The notes: generated by a model from the letters alone, not told the origin. DNA of 64,000 nt from Ornithinibacillus scapharcae TW25 (GCF_000190475.1 NZ_AEWH01000059.1:1-64000); one strand, 5' to 3'. Positions 1 through 8,466 are shown, numbered from the stretch's first letter. A program made the numbers and translations.

Positions 1-37
1 GCAAATATTCATTACTGTTTTTTTTAACAGCTTATTC

Positions 38-66
38 ATATTATCATAATGACTTATTGTTGTCAA
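38..66 (-). promoter_or_regulatory. Sigma-A promoter reading out of the window's left edge
   Basis: On the minus strand a perfect TTGACA (-35, 61-66) is followed by a 17-base spacer and TAATAT (-10, 38-43). It lies just downstream of the last tRNA and drives something beyond the left edge. A small inverted repeat CTGTT...AACAG (15-30) would be at the 5' end of the transcript. Confidence 0.75.
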
Positions 67-95
67 TATGTTTTTTTCATTCTGTAGTTGAATGA

Positions 96-169
<74 letters not shown>

Positions 170-182
170 ATGTTTTTAGTAA

Positions 183-256
183 TGGAGCGGGTGAAGGGAA
201 TCGAACCCTCGACATCAGCTTGGAAGGCTGGAGTTTTACCATTAAACTACACCCGC
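183..256 (-). tRNA. tRNA-Gly (UCC)
   Basis: The cloverleaf starts GCGGGTG and has anticodon loop CTTCCAA (UCC), T-loop GGTTCGATTCC and acceptor 3' strand CACCCGC. The 3' end CTCCA means that CCA is encoded. Confidence 0.95.
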
Positions 257-292
257 ATATAAATAAAATTAATTTATTATTAGGAAGCAAAA

Positions 293-366
293 TCGGGAAG
301 ACAGGATTTGAACCTGCGACCCCATGGTCCCAAACCATGTGCTCTACCAAGCTGAGCTACTTCCCG
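293..366 (-). tRNA. tRNA-Pro (UGG)
   Basis: The cloverleaf starts CGGGAAG, with anticodon loop TTTGGGA (UGG), T-arm AGGTTCAAATCCT and acceptor end CTTCCCG. The discriminator is A and CCA is not encoded. Confidence 0.95.
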
Positions 367-373
367 GTTAAAA

Positions 374-450
374 TGGCGCGCCCGAGAGGAGTCGAACCCC
401 TAACCTCTTGATCCGTAGTCAAACGCTCTATCCAATTGAGCTACGGGCGC
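374..450 (-). tRNA. tRNA-Arg (ACG)
   Basis: The cloverleaf starts GCGCCCG, with anticodon loop CTACGGA (ACG, read as ICG after A34 editing) and T-arm GGGTTCGACTCCT. The 3' end GCCA means that CCA is encoded. It is the first tRNA after the internal promoter at 467-495. Confidence 0.95.
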
Positions 451-466
451 AAAAGCGACATTTTTA

Positions 467-495
467 AATATATCACATTTAAAGGGAATACTCAA
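467..495 (-). promoter_or_regulatory. Internal sigma-A promoter for the Arg-Pro-Gly-Ile tRNA unit
   Basis: The unusually long 76-base gap between tRNA-Leu(GAG) and tRNA-Arg contains minus-strand TTGAGT (490-495), a 17-base spacer and TATATT (467-472). It would start a second transcript for the four distal tRNAs. Confidence 0.6.
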
Positions 496-526
496 GCTTT
501 TTTAAAAATTCTTTTTCTGGAACAAG

Positions 527-610
<84 letters not shown>

Positions 611-634
611 ATTTCGCGAAAACAGAATACATTA

Positions 635-719
635 TGGTGCGGGTGAAGGGAGTCGAACCCCCACATCCGAAGATACTAGATCCTAAGTCTAGCGCGTCTG
701 CCAATTCCGCCACACCCGC
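635..719 (-). tRNA. tRNA-Leu (UAG)
   Basis: This long-variable-arm tRNA starts GCGGGTG, with anticodon loop CTTAGGA (UAG) and T-arm GGGTTCGACTCCC. The 3' ACCA means that CCA is encoded. Confidence 0.95.
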
Positions 720-736
720 ATTATTAAATTGATTAA

Positions 737-812
737 TGGTGAGCCATGAAGGATTCGAACCTTCGACCCTCTGATTAAAAGTCAGATGCTCTACCGACTG
801 AGCTAATGGCTC
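737..812 (-). tRNA. tRNA-Lys (UUU)
   Basis: The cloverleaf starts GAGCCAT, with anticodon loop CTTTTAA (UUU) and T-arm AGGTTCGAATCCT. The 3' ACCA is encoded. Confidence 0.95.
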
Positions 813-857
813 ATGTTAATGAGTGGAACTTTGTTAAGCTTCTCACAAACAAAAAAT

Positions 858-932
858 TGGCTGGGCTACTAGGATTCGAACCTAGGAATGACGGGACCAA
901 AACCCGTTGCCTTACCGCTTGGCTATAGCCCA
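858..932 (-). tRNA. tRNA-Gln (UUG)
   Basis: The cloverleaf starts TGGGCTA, with anticodon loop TTTTGGT (UUG) and T-arm AGGTTCGAATCCT. The 3' GCCA is encoded. Confidence 0.95.
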
Positions 933-941
933 ACAATTTAA

Positions 942-1018
942 TGGCGGTCCGGACGGGACTCGAACCCGCGACCTCCTGCGTGACAGGCAGGCATTCTAAC
1001 CAACTGAACTACCGGACC
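942..1018 (-). tRNA. tRNA-Asp (GUC)
   Basis: The cloverleaf starts GGTCCGG, with anticodon loop CTGTCAC (GUC) and T-arm GGGTTCGAGTCCC. The 3' GCCA is encoded. From memory, the B. subtilis trnS cluster lacks an Asp gene at this position. Confidence 0.95.
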
Positions 1019-1038
1019 AATTATTTATTTGTAAGAGA

Positions 1039-1110
1039 TGACCCGTACGGGATTCGAACCCGTGTTACCGCCGTGAAAGGGCGGTGTCTTAACCGCTTGA
1101 CCAACGGGCC
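1039..1110 (-). tRNA. tRNA-Glu (UUC)
   Basis: The cloverleaf starts GGCCCGT, with anticodon loop CTTTCAC (UUC) and T-arm GGGTTCGAATCCC. The discriminator is A and CCA is not encoded. Confidence 0.95.
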
Positions 1111-1119
1111 ATATTAGAA

Positions 1120-1210
1120 TGGCGGAGAAGGAGGGATTTGAACCCTCGCGCCGGTCACCCGACCTACACCCTTAGCAGGGGCGCCTCTTCAGCCACTTGA
1201 GTACTTCTCC
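1120..1210 (-). tRNA. tRNA-Ser (GCU)
   Basis: This 91-nt tRNA has the long variable arm of serine tRNAs. It starts GGAGAAG, with anticodon loop CTGCTAA (GCU) and T-arm GGGTTCAAATCCC. The 3' GCCA is encoded. Confidence 0.95.
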
Positions 1211-1213
1211 ATA

Positions 1214-1288
1214 TGGCTCCACAGGTAGGATTCGAACCTACGACCGATCGGTTAACAGCCGATTGCTCTACCACTGAGCTACTGTGGA
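1214..1288 (-). tRNA. tRNA-Asn (GUU)
   Basis: This is the first gene of the cluster. The cloverleaf starts TCCACAG, with anticodon loop CTGTTAA (GUU) and T-arm AGGTTCGAATCCT. The 3' GCCA is encoded. Confidence 0.95.
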
Positions 1289-1332
1289 ATAATATAAGTT
1301 GTCGTGAACGAATAATTTCAGCGACGAGAAAT

Positions 1333-1361
1333 ATCATATAACATTTCAATAACAATGTCAA
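1333..1361 (-). promoter_or_regulatory. Sigma-A promoter of the tRNA cluster
   Basis: Minus-strand TTGACA (1356-1361), a 17-base spacer and TATGAT (1333-1338) lie about 45 bases before tRNA-Asn. The near-consensus hexamers fit a strong stable-RNA promoter. The rest of the gap to sprT (1362-1529) is AT-rich and shows nothing else I can name. Confidence 0.8.
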
Positions 1362-1529
1362 TACTTTTTGTTATTATTTTTATTATTATTTCTCTCGATG
1401 AAATAATGTGTGTTCTAAGACTTAATATAATTTACCACGGCTCATCCAATTCGTCAATCTATTTTATTGAATAGGAGGCGGAAAATTATTCCACCCCGCA
1501 TTCTTTCCTATATAATGTGATTTTTACAT

Positions 1530-1982
1530 TTAAACTTCCTTTAATCTACCTTTGCATATTCCACATCGGTATCGCTCTATATTTACCCTTCTTGCTCTCT
1601 TGTAAATATGATTACATTGCTGACACTCATATCGATATTTAATCTTGTCTAGATTAGAAGCTAATGGCTTACAATGTCTTGGAGATCCCGTTTTCTTCAG
1701 CAAGGCTTTGAACTCCGGATCAGCATGTTTATATCCTTTACCTTCTATATGTAAGTGATAATGACATAGTTCATGTTTAATAATCCCAACGAATTCCTCG
1801 TAATCCGCTTCAAGGTAATACTTCGGGTTTAACTCCACAACTCTTTTAGAGGGCAGGTATCTCCCTCCTGTAGTCCTAAGACGATTATTAAATTTCACCT
1901 TATCAGTGAATGGCTTATTAAAATAGTTAATAGAAATTTCATTGACTAATTCATTAAGTTCTTTCTCACTTAAAAGTTTCAT
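1530..1982 (-). CDS. SprT-like zinc metalloprotease-fold protein (YdcK family)
   Basis: The protein has 150 residues, the same length as I recall for B. subtilis YdcK. The SprT zinc motif HELCH is at residues 70-74. A C-terminal zinc ribbon has CxxC pairs at 120-123 and 140-143. I place the start at the ATG at 1982, preceded at good spacing by GAAGGATG. An upstream in-frame ATG at 1994 sits inside that ribosome binding site. The family resembles the protease domain of SPRTN, but its bacterial role is unclear. The gene sits between the tRNA cluster and katA, as in the B. subtilis tex-ydcK-trnS order. Confidence 0.9.
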   Translation of the reverse strand: MKLLSEKELNELVNEISINYFNKPFTDKVKFNNRLRTTGGRYLPSKRVVELNPKYYLEADYEEFVGIIKHELCHYHLHIEGKGYKHADPEFKALLKKTGSPRHCKPLASNLDKIKYRYECQQCNHIYKRARRVNIERYRCGICKGRLKEV

Positions 1983-2057
1983 TTGCGAAAACATCCTTCA
2001 ACTTGTCCAGGTATTAGAAGCATTATTACCGTAATTACAAAGAGTTAATAACGCTAT

Positions 2058-2108
2058 TTAAAATTATTATAATTAAAAATTGTATTTTTGTTTATAAATC
2101 ATTATAAT
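2058..2108 (+). promoter_or_regulatory. katA promoter with two PerR-box-like operators
   Basis: The -35 TTGTAT (2080-2085) and -10 TATAAT (2103-2108) are separated by 17 bases. Just upstream, TTAAAATTATTATAA (2058-2072) matches 14 of 15 positions of the PerR consensus TTATAATNATTATAA. A second, weaker match (12 of 15) at 2093-2107 covers the -10. PerR is the peroxide sensor that represses katA in B. subtilis, so peroxide derepression is inferred. Confidence 0.7.
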
Positions 2109-2125
2109 ATAGTTATAGCTTTTTA

Positions 2126-2205
2126 ATTACTGAGTTGAAAGGAGGATAGTCTAGTATACTTTAATCCTTGCAACAGGAGTATACTCAATCTATCTACTTA
2201 GTAAT
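2126..2205 (+). promoter_or_regulatory. Long hairpin in the katA 5' leader
   Basis: The roughly 150-base leader contains a long imperfect inverted repeat. Bases 2126-2138 pair with 2193-2205, and AGTATACT (2153-2160) pairs with AGTATACT (2178-2185). A strong Shine-Dalgarno-like AAAGGAGG (2139-2146) lies in the 5' arm with no start codon at usable distance. The true katA site, GGAGG, is near 2252. Function is unknown; an mRNA-stabilising 5' structure is one possibility. Confidence 0.45.
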
Positions 2206-2264
2206 CTCATAATTACTATGATACTATAATAATTGTATTTTATCTTACAGGAGGGACACATTTA

Positions 2265-3746
2265 ATGAGTGAAAACAAGAAAAAGTTAACTACTGCATTC
2301 GGTGCTCCAGTACCGAATGACGATAATTCAAAAACAGCTGGTCCAAGAGGTCCACTATTAATGGAAGACTTCTGGTTCCTAGAGAAATTAGCTCACTTCG
2401 ATCGTGAAGTTATTCCTGAGCGTCGTATGCATGCGAAAGGTTCAGGTGCATATGGTACTTTTACTGTAACTCATGACATTACGAAATATACAAAAGCAAG
2501 TATTTTCTCAGAAGTAGGCAAGAAAACAGATATGTTCGTCCGCTTCTCTACTGTAGCAGGTGAGCGTGGCGCAGCTGATGCCGAGCGTGATATCCGTGGT
2601 GCAGCTATGAAATTTTATACTGAGGAAGGTAACTGGGATCTAGTTGGTAATAACACACCTGTATTCTTCCTTAGAGATCCTAAACGTTTCCCTGACTTAA
2701 ACCACGTTGTTAAACGTGACCCAAGAACTAATATGCATAATGCTCAATCTAACTGGGATTTCTGGACTGGATTACCTGAAGCACTTCACCAAGTTACAAT
2801 CGTCATGAGTGACCGTGGTATCCCAGCATCTTATAGAAATATGCATATGTTTGGAAGTCACACATACAGCTTAATCAACGCTAATAATGAGCGTATTTGG
2901 GTTAAATTCCACTTCCGTACACAACAAGGAATTAAAAACCTTACTGACCAAGAAGCAGAAGCAGTAGTTGGTAAAGACCGTGAAAGTCATCAACGTGACC
3001 TTTTCGAATCAATCGAAAAAGGAGATTTCCCTAAGTGGACTCTATACATCCAAGTAATGACAGAAGAAGAAGCTAAACAAGTACCATACAATCCATTTGA
3101 TTTAACAAAAGTATGGCCTAAAGGCGACTTCCCTCTAATTGAAGTAGGTGAGGTTGAACTTAACCGCAATCCAGACAACTACTTTGAAGAAGTTGAGCAA
3201 GCAGCATTTGCTCCAACTAACATTGTTCCTGGTATTGGTTTCTCACCCGATAAAATGTTACAAGGACGTTTATTCTCTTACGGAGATACACAGCGTTACC
3301 GTTTAGGTGTTAACCACTGGCAAATCCCAGTAAACTACCCTAAAAACGCGAAAAACTTCAACCCATACCATCGTGACGGAGCAATGCGTGTTATGCCACA
3401 CGGCAAAAATATAACGTACAGCCCGAATAGCTATGGTGAGTGGCAAGATAGCCAAGAACATCAAGATCCAAGACAACAACTTGCTGCCGACGTTGATTAT
3501 TATGATTTCCGTCAAGATGATGACAACTACTTCGAGCAACCAGGTAACCTATTCCGACTAATGACTGCGGAAGAACAACAAAGATTGTTCGAAAACACAG
3601 CTCGTGCAATGCAAGGAACGACTAAAGAAGTTCAACTTAAACATATCAATCATTGCTATAAAGCCGATCCAGCTTATGGTGAAGGTGTAGCTAATGCTCT
3701 TGGAGTTCCTATGAGTGAAGTTGAAGCTGCTAGTGATATAAAATAA
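2265..3746 (+). CDS. katA: Catalase KatA, heme-dependent monofunctional
   Basis: The enzyme disproportionates hydrogen peroxide to water and oxygen in the cytoplasm. Its 493 residues fit the small-subunit clade. The distal active-site His56 lies in [11 protein letters not shown], Asn130 in [11 protein letters not shown], and the proximal heme ligand Tyr338 in [14 protein letters not shown]. The start ATG follows GGAGGGACACATTT. The gene runs opposite to its neighbours between sprT and tex, where B. subtilis, as I recall, has no catalase, so it looks inserted into a conserved block. PerR-like boxes upstream suggest peroxide induction. Confidence 0.97.
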   Translation: MSENKKKLTTAFGAPVPNDDNSKTAGPRGPLLMEDFWFLEKLAHFDREVIPERRMHAKGSGAYGTFTVTHDITKYTKASIFSEVGKKTDMFVRFSTVAGERGAADAERDIRGAAMKFYTEEGNWDLVGNNTPVFFLRDPKRFPDLNHVVKRDPRTNMHNAQSNWDFWTGLPEALHQVTIVMSDRGIPASYRNMHMFGSHTYSLINANNERIWVKFHFRTQQGIKNLTDQEAEAVVGKDRESHQRDLFESIEKGDFPKWTLYIQVMTEEEAKQVPYNPFDLTKVWPKGDFPLIEVGEVELNRNPDNYFEEVEQAAFAPTNIVPGIGFSPDKMLQGRLFSYGDTQRYRLGVNHWQIPVNYPKNAKNFNPYHRDGAMRVMPHGKNITYSPNSYGEWQDSQEHQDPRQQLAADVDYYDFRQDDDNYFEQPGNLFRLMTAEEQQRLFENTARAMQGTTKEVQLKHINHCYKADPAYGEGVANALGVPMSEVEAASDIK

Positions 3747-3760
3747 TTTATAACATAATT

Positions 3761-3788
3761 AAGAGGCATTGCGTTTGCAATGCCTCTT
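3761..3788. terminator. Bidirectional terminator between katA and tex
   Basis: A perfect 12-bp stem (AAGAGGCATTGC with its complement) around GTTT is followed by a T-run on the plus strand. It lies between convergent katA and tex. Confidence 0.85.
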
Positions 3789-3832
3789 TTACTTTACTGT
3801 ATTAGTTTTCCTAATCGAAAGAGAAAACTTAA

Positions 3833-5995
3833 CTATTGAACCATTGATAATGCAACTCTTCCTTTGTTCGTGTCTACACTATCAACCCAAACGGTAACAA
3901 CATCACCAACGGAGGCAATGTCCATTGGATGTTTTACAAATGTTTTAGACATCTTTGAAATATGTACTAAACCATCTTGTTTAACCCCTATATCGACAAA
4001 CACACCAAAGTCAACAACATTGCGAACCGTCCCTTGTAATTCCATTCCTGGTTTTAAGTCTTCCAAGGACAATACGTTCTTCTTCAACAAAGGTTGAGGA
4101 AATTCATCTCTAGGGTCTCTCTCTGGTTTACTTAATGCTTCCATGATATCCTCTAGAGTCGGCTCTCCGATTCCTAGTTTCTCCGCAGTTTCTGCTTTAT
4201 TTAAATTATTGATTTTCTCCTTCAGCTCAGCAGATCCAATATCCTCTATTCGGCAGTCTACCATAGCCAATAACTTTTCAGTATGCCCATAGCTTTCTGG
4301 GTGAATCGGTGTACGGTCTAGCGGATTATCACCATCAATTATCCGCAAGAACCCTATAGCTTGTTCATACGTTTTTGCACCAAGTCTAGGTATTTTCTTA
4401 AGCTGTTTACGGTCTGTAAATTTACCATTTTCATTTCTTAACGTTACAATATTGCCTGCCACGGTTTTAGAAAGACCTGATACATACTGTAACAATGAGC
4501 GGGATGCCGTGTTAACATTAACCCCAACTTGGTTTACAGCCGTTTCTACCACAAATGTTAGTGACTCTGTTAATGCCTTCTGACTCACATCATGTTGGTA
4601 TTGACCAACACCTATTGATTTCGGATCTATTTTTACCAGTTCTGCTAATGGATCTTGAACACGACGAGCAATAGAAGCAGCACTCCGTTCCTCAACCTGC
4701 AAATCCGGAAACTCTTCTCTAGCAAGTTCAGATGCAGAGTAAACACTTGCTCCTGCTTCATTTACGATAATATATGGGATATCTAAATCATTATTAGAAA
4801 TGACATCAGATATAAATTGTTCGGTTTCTCTTGATGCAGTACCGTTTCCAATTGCTATTAATTCGACGTCATATTTCTTTATGAACTGTAAAACAATCTT
4901 TTCTGCTCCAACTACATCATGCTTTGGAGCGGTTGGATACATGACACCAACCTGATGTAGTTTACCCGTTTCATCTATAACGGCTAACTTACATCCTGTT
5001 CGATATGCCGGGTCAACACCTAAAACTGTACGTCCTTTCAATGGCGGCTGTAATAATAGGTTTTTTAGATTCGTTGCAAATACAGAAATAGCCTGTTCTT
5101 CTGCTTTTTCGGTTAAAGCTGACCGTATCTCACGTTCAATGGAGGGTTCAATCAAACGTTTGTAAGAGTCGTCAATAGCCATTGCAATAATATCACTTAC
5201 TTCTTTATTTGTTTTGGCCTTAATGATCTTCCTTTTTAAATAATTTACAATTCCTTCTACAGGAGGGGTAATCGAAACTTTTATTACCTCTTCTTTTTCT
5301 CCTCTATTTAACGCAAGTATCCGGTGAGATACGATGGAACGCACTGCCTCACTATACTCATAGTACATCTCATAGATGCCTTTCTCGTCCTTATCTTGGT
5401 TTTTAACTTCAGCTTGAATTAATCCACGTTTAAAGGTTTCATTTCGAATATATTCGCGATATTCCGGTTCATCAGAAATCCATTCTGCCATAATATCATT
5501 TACACCTTGTAATACATCTTCAATGGTATGAAGGTCATGTTCTTCTGATAAGTAATTATTAGCTTCTTGACTAATAGAGATTATCTCTTGCTTCCAAATG
5601 AGTTCAGCAAGTGGTTCTAATCCTTTCTCCTTCGCTATGGTTGCTTTGGTTCTACGCTTTTGTTTATATGGTCTGTACAAATCTTCTACACGTTGAAGTT
5701 GCATGGCCTTCCTAATTTCATTTTCTAACTCAGGAGTTAACTTCCCTTGTTCATCAATAAGTCGGATGACTTCTTCTTTTCTTTGTGACAGATTATAGGC
5801 ATACTGCCATTTATCTTGAATAGATTTTATTTGTACCTCGTCAAGACCACCAGTTACCTCCTTACGATAACGGGCAATAAAAGGTACCGTATTTCCCTCT
5901 TCAAGTAATGCTACCACTTTATGTACAACATTCGTCTGAATCGATGTCTCTTTAGACACCCACAACGCTAATTCTTGTTTTAATGTATCTGACAA
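3833..5995 (-). CDS. tex: Tex-family RNA-binding transcription accessory protein
   Basis: This 720-residue cytoplasmic protein has the full Tex layout: an N-terminal helical region, a YqgF/RNase H-like domain around 325-440 (VLGVDPAYRTGCKLAVID), a helix-hairpin-helix region around 490-560, and a C-terminal S1 domain around 650-717 (GVFVDIGVKQDGLVHIS). Tex proteins bind nucleic acid and associate with transcription and translation; the exact role is unsettled. The start is TTG, preceded by AAAGGAGG at 7 bases. It corresponds to B. subtilis ydcI, downstream of rsbX but behind its own terminator, so probably a separate unit. Confidence 0.95.
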   Translation of the reverse strand: MSDTLKQELALWVSKETSIQTNVVHKVVALLEEGNTVPFIARYRKEVTGGLDEVQIKSIQDKWQYAYNLSQRKEEVIRLIDEQGKLTPELENEIRKAMQLQRVEDLYRPYKQKRRTKATIAKEKGLEPLAELIWKQEIISISQEANNYLSEEHDLHTIEDVLQGVNDIMAEWISDEPEYREYIRNETFKRGLIQAEVKNQDKDEKGIYEMYYEYSEAVRSIVSHRILALNRGEKEEVIKVSITPPVEGIVNYLKRKIIKAKTNKEVSDIIAMAIDDSYKRLIEPSIEREIRSALTEKAEEQAISVFATNLKNLLLQPPLKGRTVLGVDPAYRTGCKLAVIDETGKLHQVGVMYPTAPKHDVVGAEKIVLQFIKKYDVELIAIGNGTASRETEQFISDVISNNDLDIPYIIVNEAGASVYSASELAREEFPDLQVEERSAASIARRVQDPLAELVKIDPKSIGVGQYQHDVSQKALTESLTFVVETAVNQVGVNVNTASRSLLQYVSGLSKTVAGNIVTLRNENGKFTDRKQLKKIPRLGAKTYEQAIGFLRIIDGDNPLDRTPIHPESYGHTEKLLAMVDCRIEDIGSAELKEKINNLNKAETAEKLGIGEPTLEDIMEALSKPERDPRDEFPQPLLKKNVLSLEDLKPGMELQGTVRNVVDFGVFVDIGVKQDGLVHISKMSKTFVKHPMDIASVGDVVTVWVDSVDTNKGRVALSMVQ

Positions 5996-6204
5996 TGTAG
6001 TTCCTCCTTTATATCAATTCTATTCTATCAAAAAAGCCTCTTAAGATTAAAAGAAACTCGTGAAATTCTCTTAATTTCGTTCATTAGTTCTATCTTTTCC
6101 ATTCTCTCGGGAGATACAACGCTCTTATATTGCTTTCTGCATTTATATAAGTTTTACATAATTGAGCCTCTGTCATCATACCGAGAATACTATACTAAAT
6201 GACA

Positions 6205-6231
6205 AAAGAGGCTGACATTGCCAGCCTCTTT
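6205..6231 (-). terminator. Terminator of the sigB operon
   Basis: A 10-bp stem AAAGAGGCTG with complement CAGCCTCTTT and a 7-base loop overlaps the rsbX stop codon and runs into TTTT on the minus strand. Confidence 0.85.
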
Positions 6232-6817
6232 ATTGATTATCATATCGGATTGCTATTAATGTTGTATCATCTTTTCGGAGGTGCTCACTTCTTAGTGCAT
6301 AGGATTTCGTAATTCTTTCCACATCTTTATCAAAGAAGTAATTCTCCGCCAACTCTTTATTAGTAACACCATCTGTGTGCATGATAAAATTCATCTCATT
6401 CTCTAATGGTTCACGAATAACTTTGAACTCCCGCTTATATCCTGCTAAATAACCCGCATTCGGAATATTTCGTTGTCTTTTATCGCTCGTTATCGTCATA
6501 AAGCCAATATTACCTATTGATGAAATAGAATAGGATCCTGTGGTAAAATCGATCTTGAATATAGCGAGGACCGTACCACGCTTGCCTAATAACTTTTCGT
6601 TGCATTTCCTGACGATTTCTTCCACCGTATAAGCTGCATTCTCTTTAATGATATTGATGACAATTTGAGACGATTCTTTTGCATATACTCCACTACCTAA
6701 TCCGTCCGCAAGAGCACAAACAAATTCATTTTCAGTCTCACAATAGTAATAACTATCTCCACATTCGGCATTACCATCTTTCGCCTTCTGATAGACTGCT
6801 ACTTTTACTTTATTCAT
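6230..6817 (-). CDS. rsbX: RsbX, PP2C-type serine phosphatase of the stressosome
   Basis: RsbX dephosphorylates RsbS and RsbR and resets the stressosome after stress, closing the loop that releases RsbT. The 195-residue protein has PP2C metal-binding signatures: GDSYYY near residue 20, ALADGLGSG near 37-45, and a late DDTTLIAIR. It is close to the roughly 199 residues known for B. subtilis. It is the last gene of the operon, 2 bases after sigB, and its stop codon lies in the terminator hairpin. Confidence 0.93.
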   Translation of the reverse strand: MNKVKVAVYQKAKDGNAECGDSYYYCETENEFVCALADGLGSGVYAKESSQIVINIIKENAAYTVEEIVRKCNEKLLGKRGTVLAIFKIDFTTGSYSISSIGNIGFMTITSDKRQRNIPNAGYLAGYKREFKVIREPLENEMNFIMHTDGVTNKELAENYFFDKDVERITKSYALRSEHLRKDDTTLIAIRYDNQ

Positions 6818-6819
6818 AA

Positions 6820-7611
6820 TTATTTTAAGACCTCCGCACTATCTGAGTTAATTGCTTCACGGAGTTTTTTCAATGCTCTTCGTTGTAAACGTGAAACATG
6901 CATCTGCGATATCCCTAATAAATCGCCAGTTTCCTTTTGACTCATATTTTCAAAATAGGTACAACGAATGATTTGTTGTTCTCGTTCACTTAAAATTGGT
7001 AGAACCTTTTCTAATAGAATCTTGAGGTCAATTTGTGAATATCCATCCTCGTTTTTCCCTATCATATCTAAAATCGCAATGGTACTTCCATCCGAGGTTC
7101 CCTCAATACTACGATCAACAGAAAGGGCTTTATAGCTCTGATTCATTTCCATTGTTTCTAAAACTTCTTCCTCAGTAACACCTAGATAGTTAGCAATTTC
7201 ATGTACAGTTGGTGATTTTTGATTAGTTGTGGTAAGTTCATCGACTGCTTTCTTTATTTTTGGACCAAGTTCTTTAATTCTCCTAGGTACGTGAACACTC
7301 CATGTTTTATCGCGGATGAACCTTTTAATTTCTCCAAGAATGGTAGGGATTGCAAAGGATTCGAAAGTCTTTCCATACGAGGCGTCAAAGCGATTAATGG
7401 CTGCTAAAAGCCCTATCATTCCCACTTGAACTAAGTCTTCATGAATCGAACTATTTTTAGAGTACTTTCGAGCAATCGATTCGACTAAATCTTGATAGGC
7501 TAGAATTATTTTTTGCTGGGTATCTTCATTTGTAGGGTCTTTTTGAAGCTCATTTATCCACTCATAAACCTCATCTCTTCCTTTATTCCCTGGTTGAGAC
7601 GCGGTCGTCAT
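6820..7611 (-). CDS. sigB: RNA polymerase sigma factor SigB
   Basis: This is the general-stress sigma factor of 263 residues. Region 2 contains HEDLVQVGMIGLLAAINRFD and FESFAIPTILGEIKRFIRD, region 3 contains PTVHEIANYLGV, and region 4 ends in a helix-turn-helix (MSQKETGDLLGISQMHVSRL). It is held inactive by RsbW until RsbV is dephosphorylated. The start overlaps the end of rsbW by 29 bases, which suggests translational coupling and balanced stoichiometry. A sigma-B promoter before rsbV makes the rsbV-rsbW-sigB-rsbX part autoregulated. Confidence 0.97.
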   Translation of the reverse strand: MTTASQPGNKGRDEVYEWINELQKDPTNEDTQQKIILAYQDLVESIARKYSKNSSIHEDLVQVGMIGLLAAINRFDASYGKTFESFAIPTILGEIKRFIRDKTWSVHVPRRIKELGPKIKKAVDELTTTNQKSPTVHEIANYLGVTEEEVLETMEMNQSYKALSVDRSIEGTSDGSTIAILDMIGKNEDGYSQIDLKILLEKVLPILSEREQQIIRCTYFENMSQKETGDLLGISQMHVSRLQRRALKKLREAINSDSAEVLK

Positions 7612-8059
7612 GTAACCCCACCCCTTGTTTTTCTAGGTACTTGGTCATCAATACAATAACACCGGTACTATTATTAATTTCCACCTTATCCATTAAGGCA
7701 TCAATTAGAAATAATCCAAAACCCCCTTCACGAAGGTCTTCAACAGAATTCTCGCTATTGTATGGTCCAGTTTTCGCCTTAACCTCATTTAACTTAAAGC
7801 TGTCACCACGGTCAGCAACCATGATTTCCAACCGATCCTCATAGACCGCAAAGCCAATTGTCACCTCACCATTTTCCCCTTCTTGATATGCGTGATTAAC
7901 AACATTGGTTACGGCTTCAGAGACGGATATTTTTAAGTCCTCAATATCCTCATAAGTAAAACCCATACGACTTGCTATTCCTGAAATACTTAATCTAATG
8001 ACACCGACATACTCTGGTTTGGCAGGAAACTTCATCTCAATAAAGTCAAACGATTCCAT
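7583..8059 (-). CDS. rsbW: RsbW, anti-sigma-B factor and serine kinase
   Basis: This 158-residue GHKL-fold kinase has the N-box ISVSEAVTNVVNHA, the G1 box VADRGDSF and the G2 box EGGFGLFLI. It sequesters SigB, or phosphorylates RsbV to inactivate it; dephosphorylated RsbV competes SigB away. Its ATG shares one base with the rsbV stop (TAATG), and its 3' end overlaps sigB. The arrangement is that of the canonical Bacillus partner-switching module. Confidence 0.96.
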   Translation of the reverse strand: MESFDFIEMKFPAKPEYVGVIRLSISGIASRMGFTYEDIEDLKISVSEAVTNVVNHAYQEGENGEVTIGFAVYEDRLEIMVADRGDSFKLNEVKAKTGPYNSENSVEDLREGGFGLFLIDALMDKVEINNSTGVIVLMTKYLEKQGVGLHDDRVSTRE

Positions 8060-8391
8060 TATCCATCCACACCTCGAATCGTAGAATGTATATCCATTAT
8101 TTCGTGTAATCCAGTAATCTGAAATAAACGAAATACTCTTTCTTGTAAATTAACAAGCCTTAGCTTTGACTCATACTCCTTCGAAAGCTTTAAGGCATTA
8201 ATAAAAACACCTAATCCGGTACTATCCATGTAACTGACATGCTCTAAATTAGCTTCTATTATTGTATCCTTTTCTTTTGTTAATGGGAGTAGCGCTTCTT
8301 TTAACTTTGGTGCTGTATAAACATCAATTTCGCCAGATAAATGAATAATTGATTTGTTTTCCTGTTCATTTATTTGGATTTGTAGATTCAT
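8059..8391 (-). CDS. rsbV: RsbV, STAS-domain anti-anti-sigma factor
   Basis: This single STAS domain of 110 residues binds RsbW when unphosphorylated and so frees SigB. The RsbW phosphorylation site is Ser57 in SYMDSTGLGVF (Ser56 in B. subtilis). Dephosphorylation is by RsbU, encoded just upstream. A sigma-B promoter sits between rsbU and rsbV. Confidence 0.96.
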   Translation of the reverse strand: MNLQIQINEQENKSIIHLSGEIDVYTAPKLKEALLPLTKEKDTIIEANLEHVSYMDSTGLGVFINALKLSKEYESKLRLVNLQERVFRLFQITGLHEIMDIHSTIRGVDG

Positions 8392-8440
8392 AGTTTTCCC
8401 CCCATAACACTCAATTAATAATCATTGTTCATACTTCTAT

Positions 8441-8466
8441 TTTCCCAATTCCAGCTAGTGTTAAAC
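8441..8466 (-). promoter_or_regulatory. Sigma-B autoregulatory promoter before rsbV
   Basis: Minus-strand GTTTAA (8461-8466) and GGGAAA (8441-8446) with a 14-base spacer match the sigma-B consensus GTTTAA-N12-15-GGGWAW. The -35 overlaps the rsbU stop codon. B. subtilis has its internal sigma-B promoter at the same place. Confidence 0.8.
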
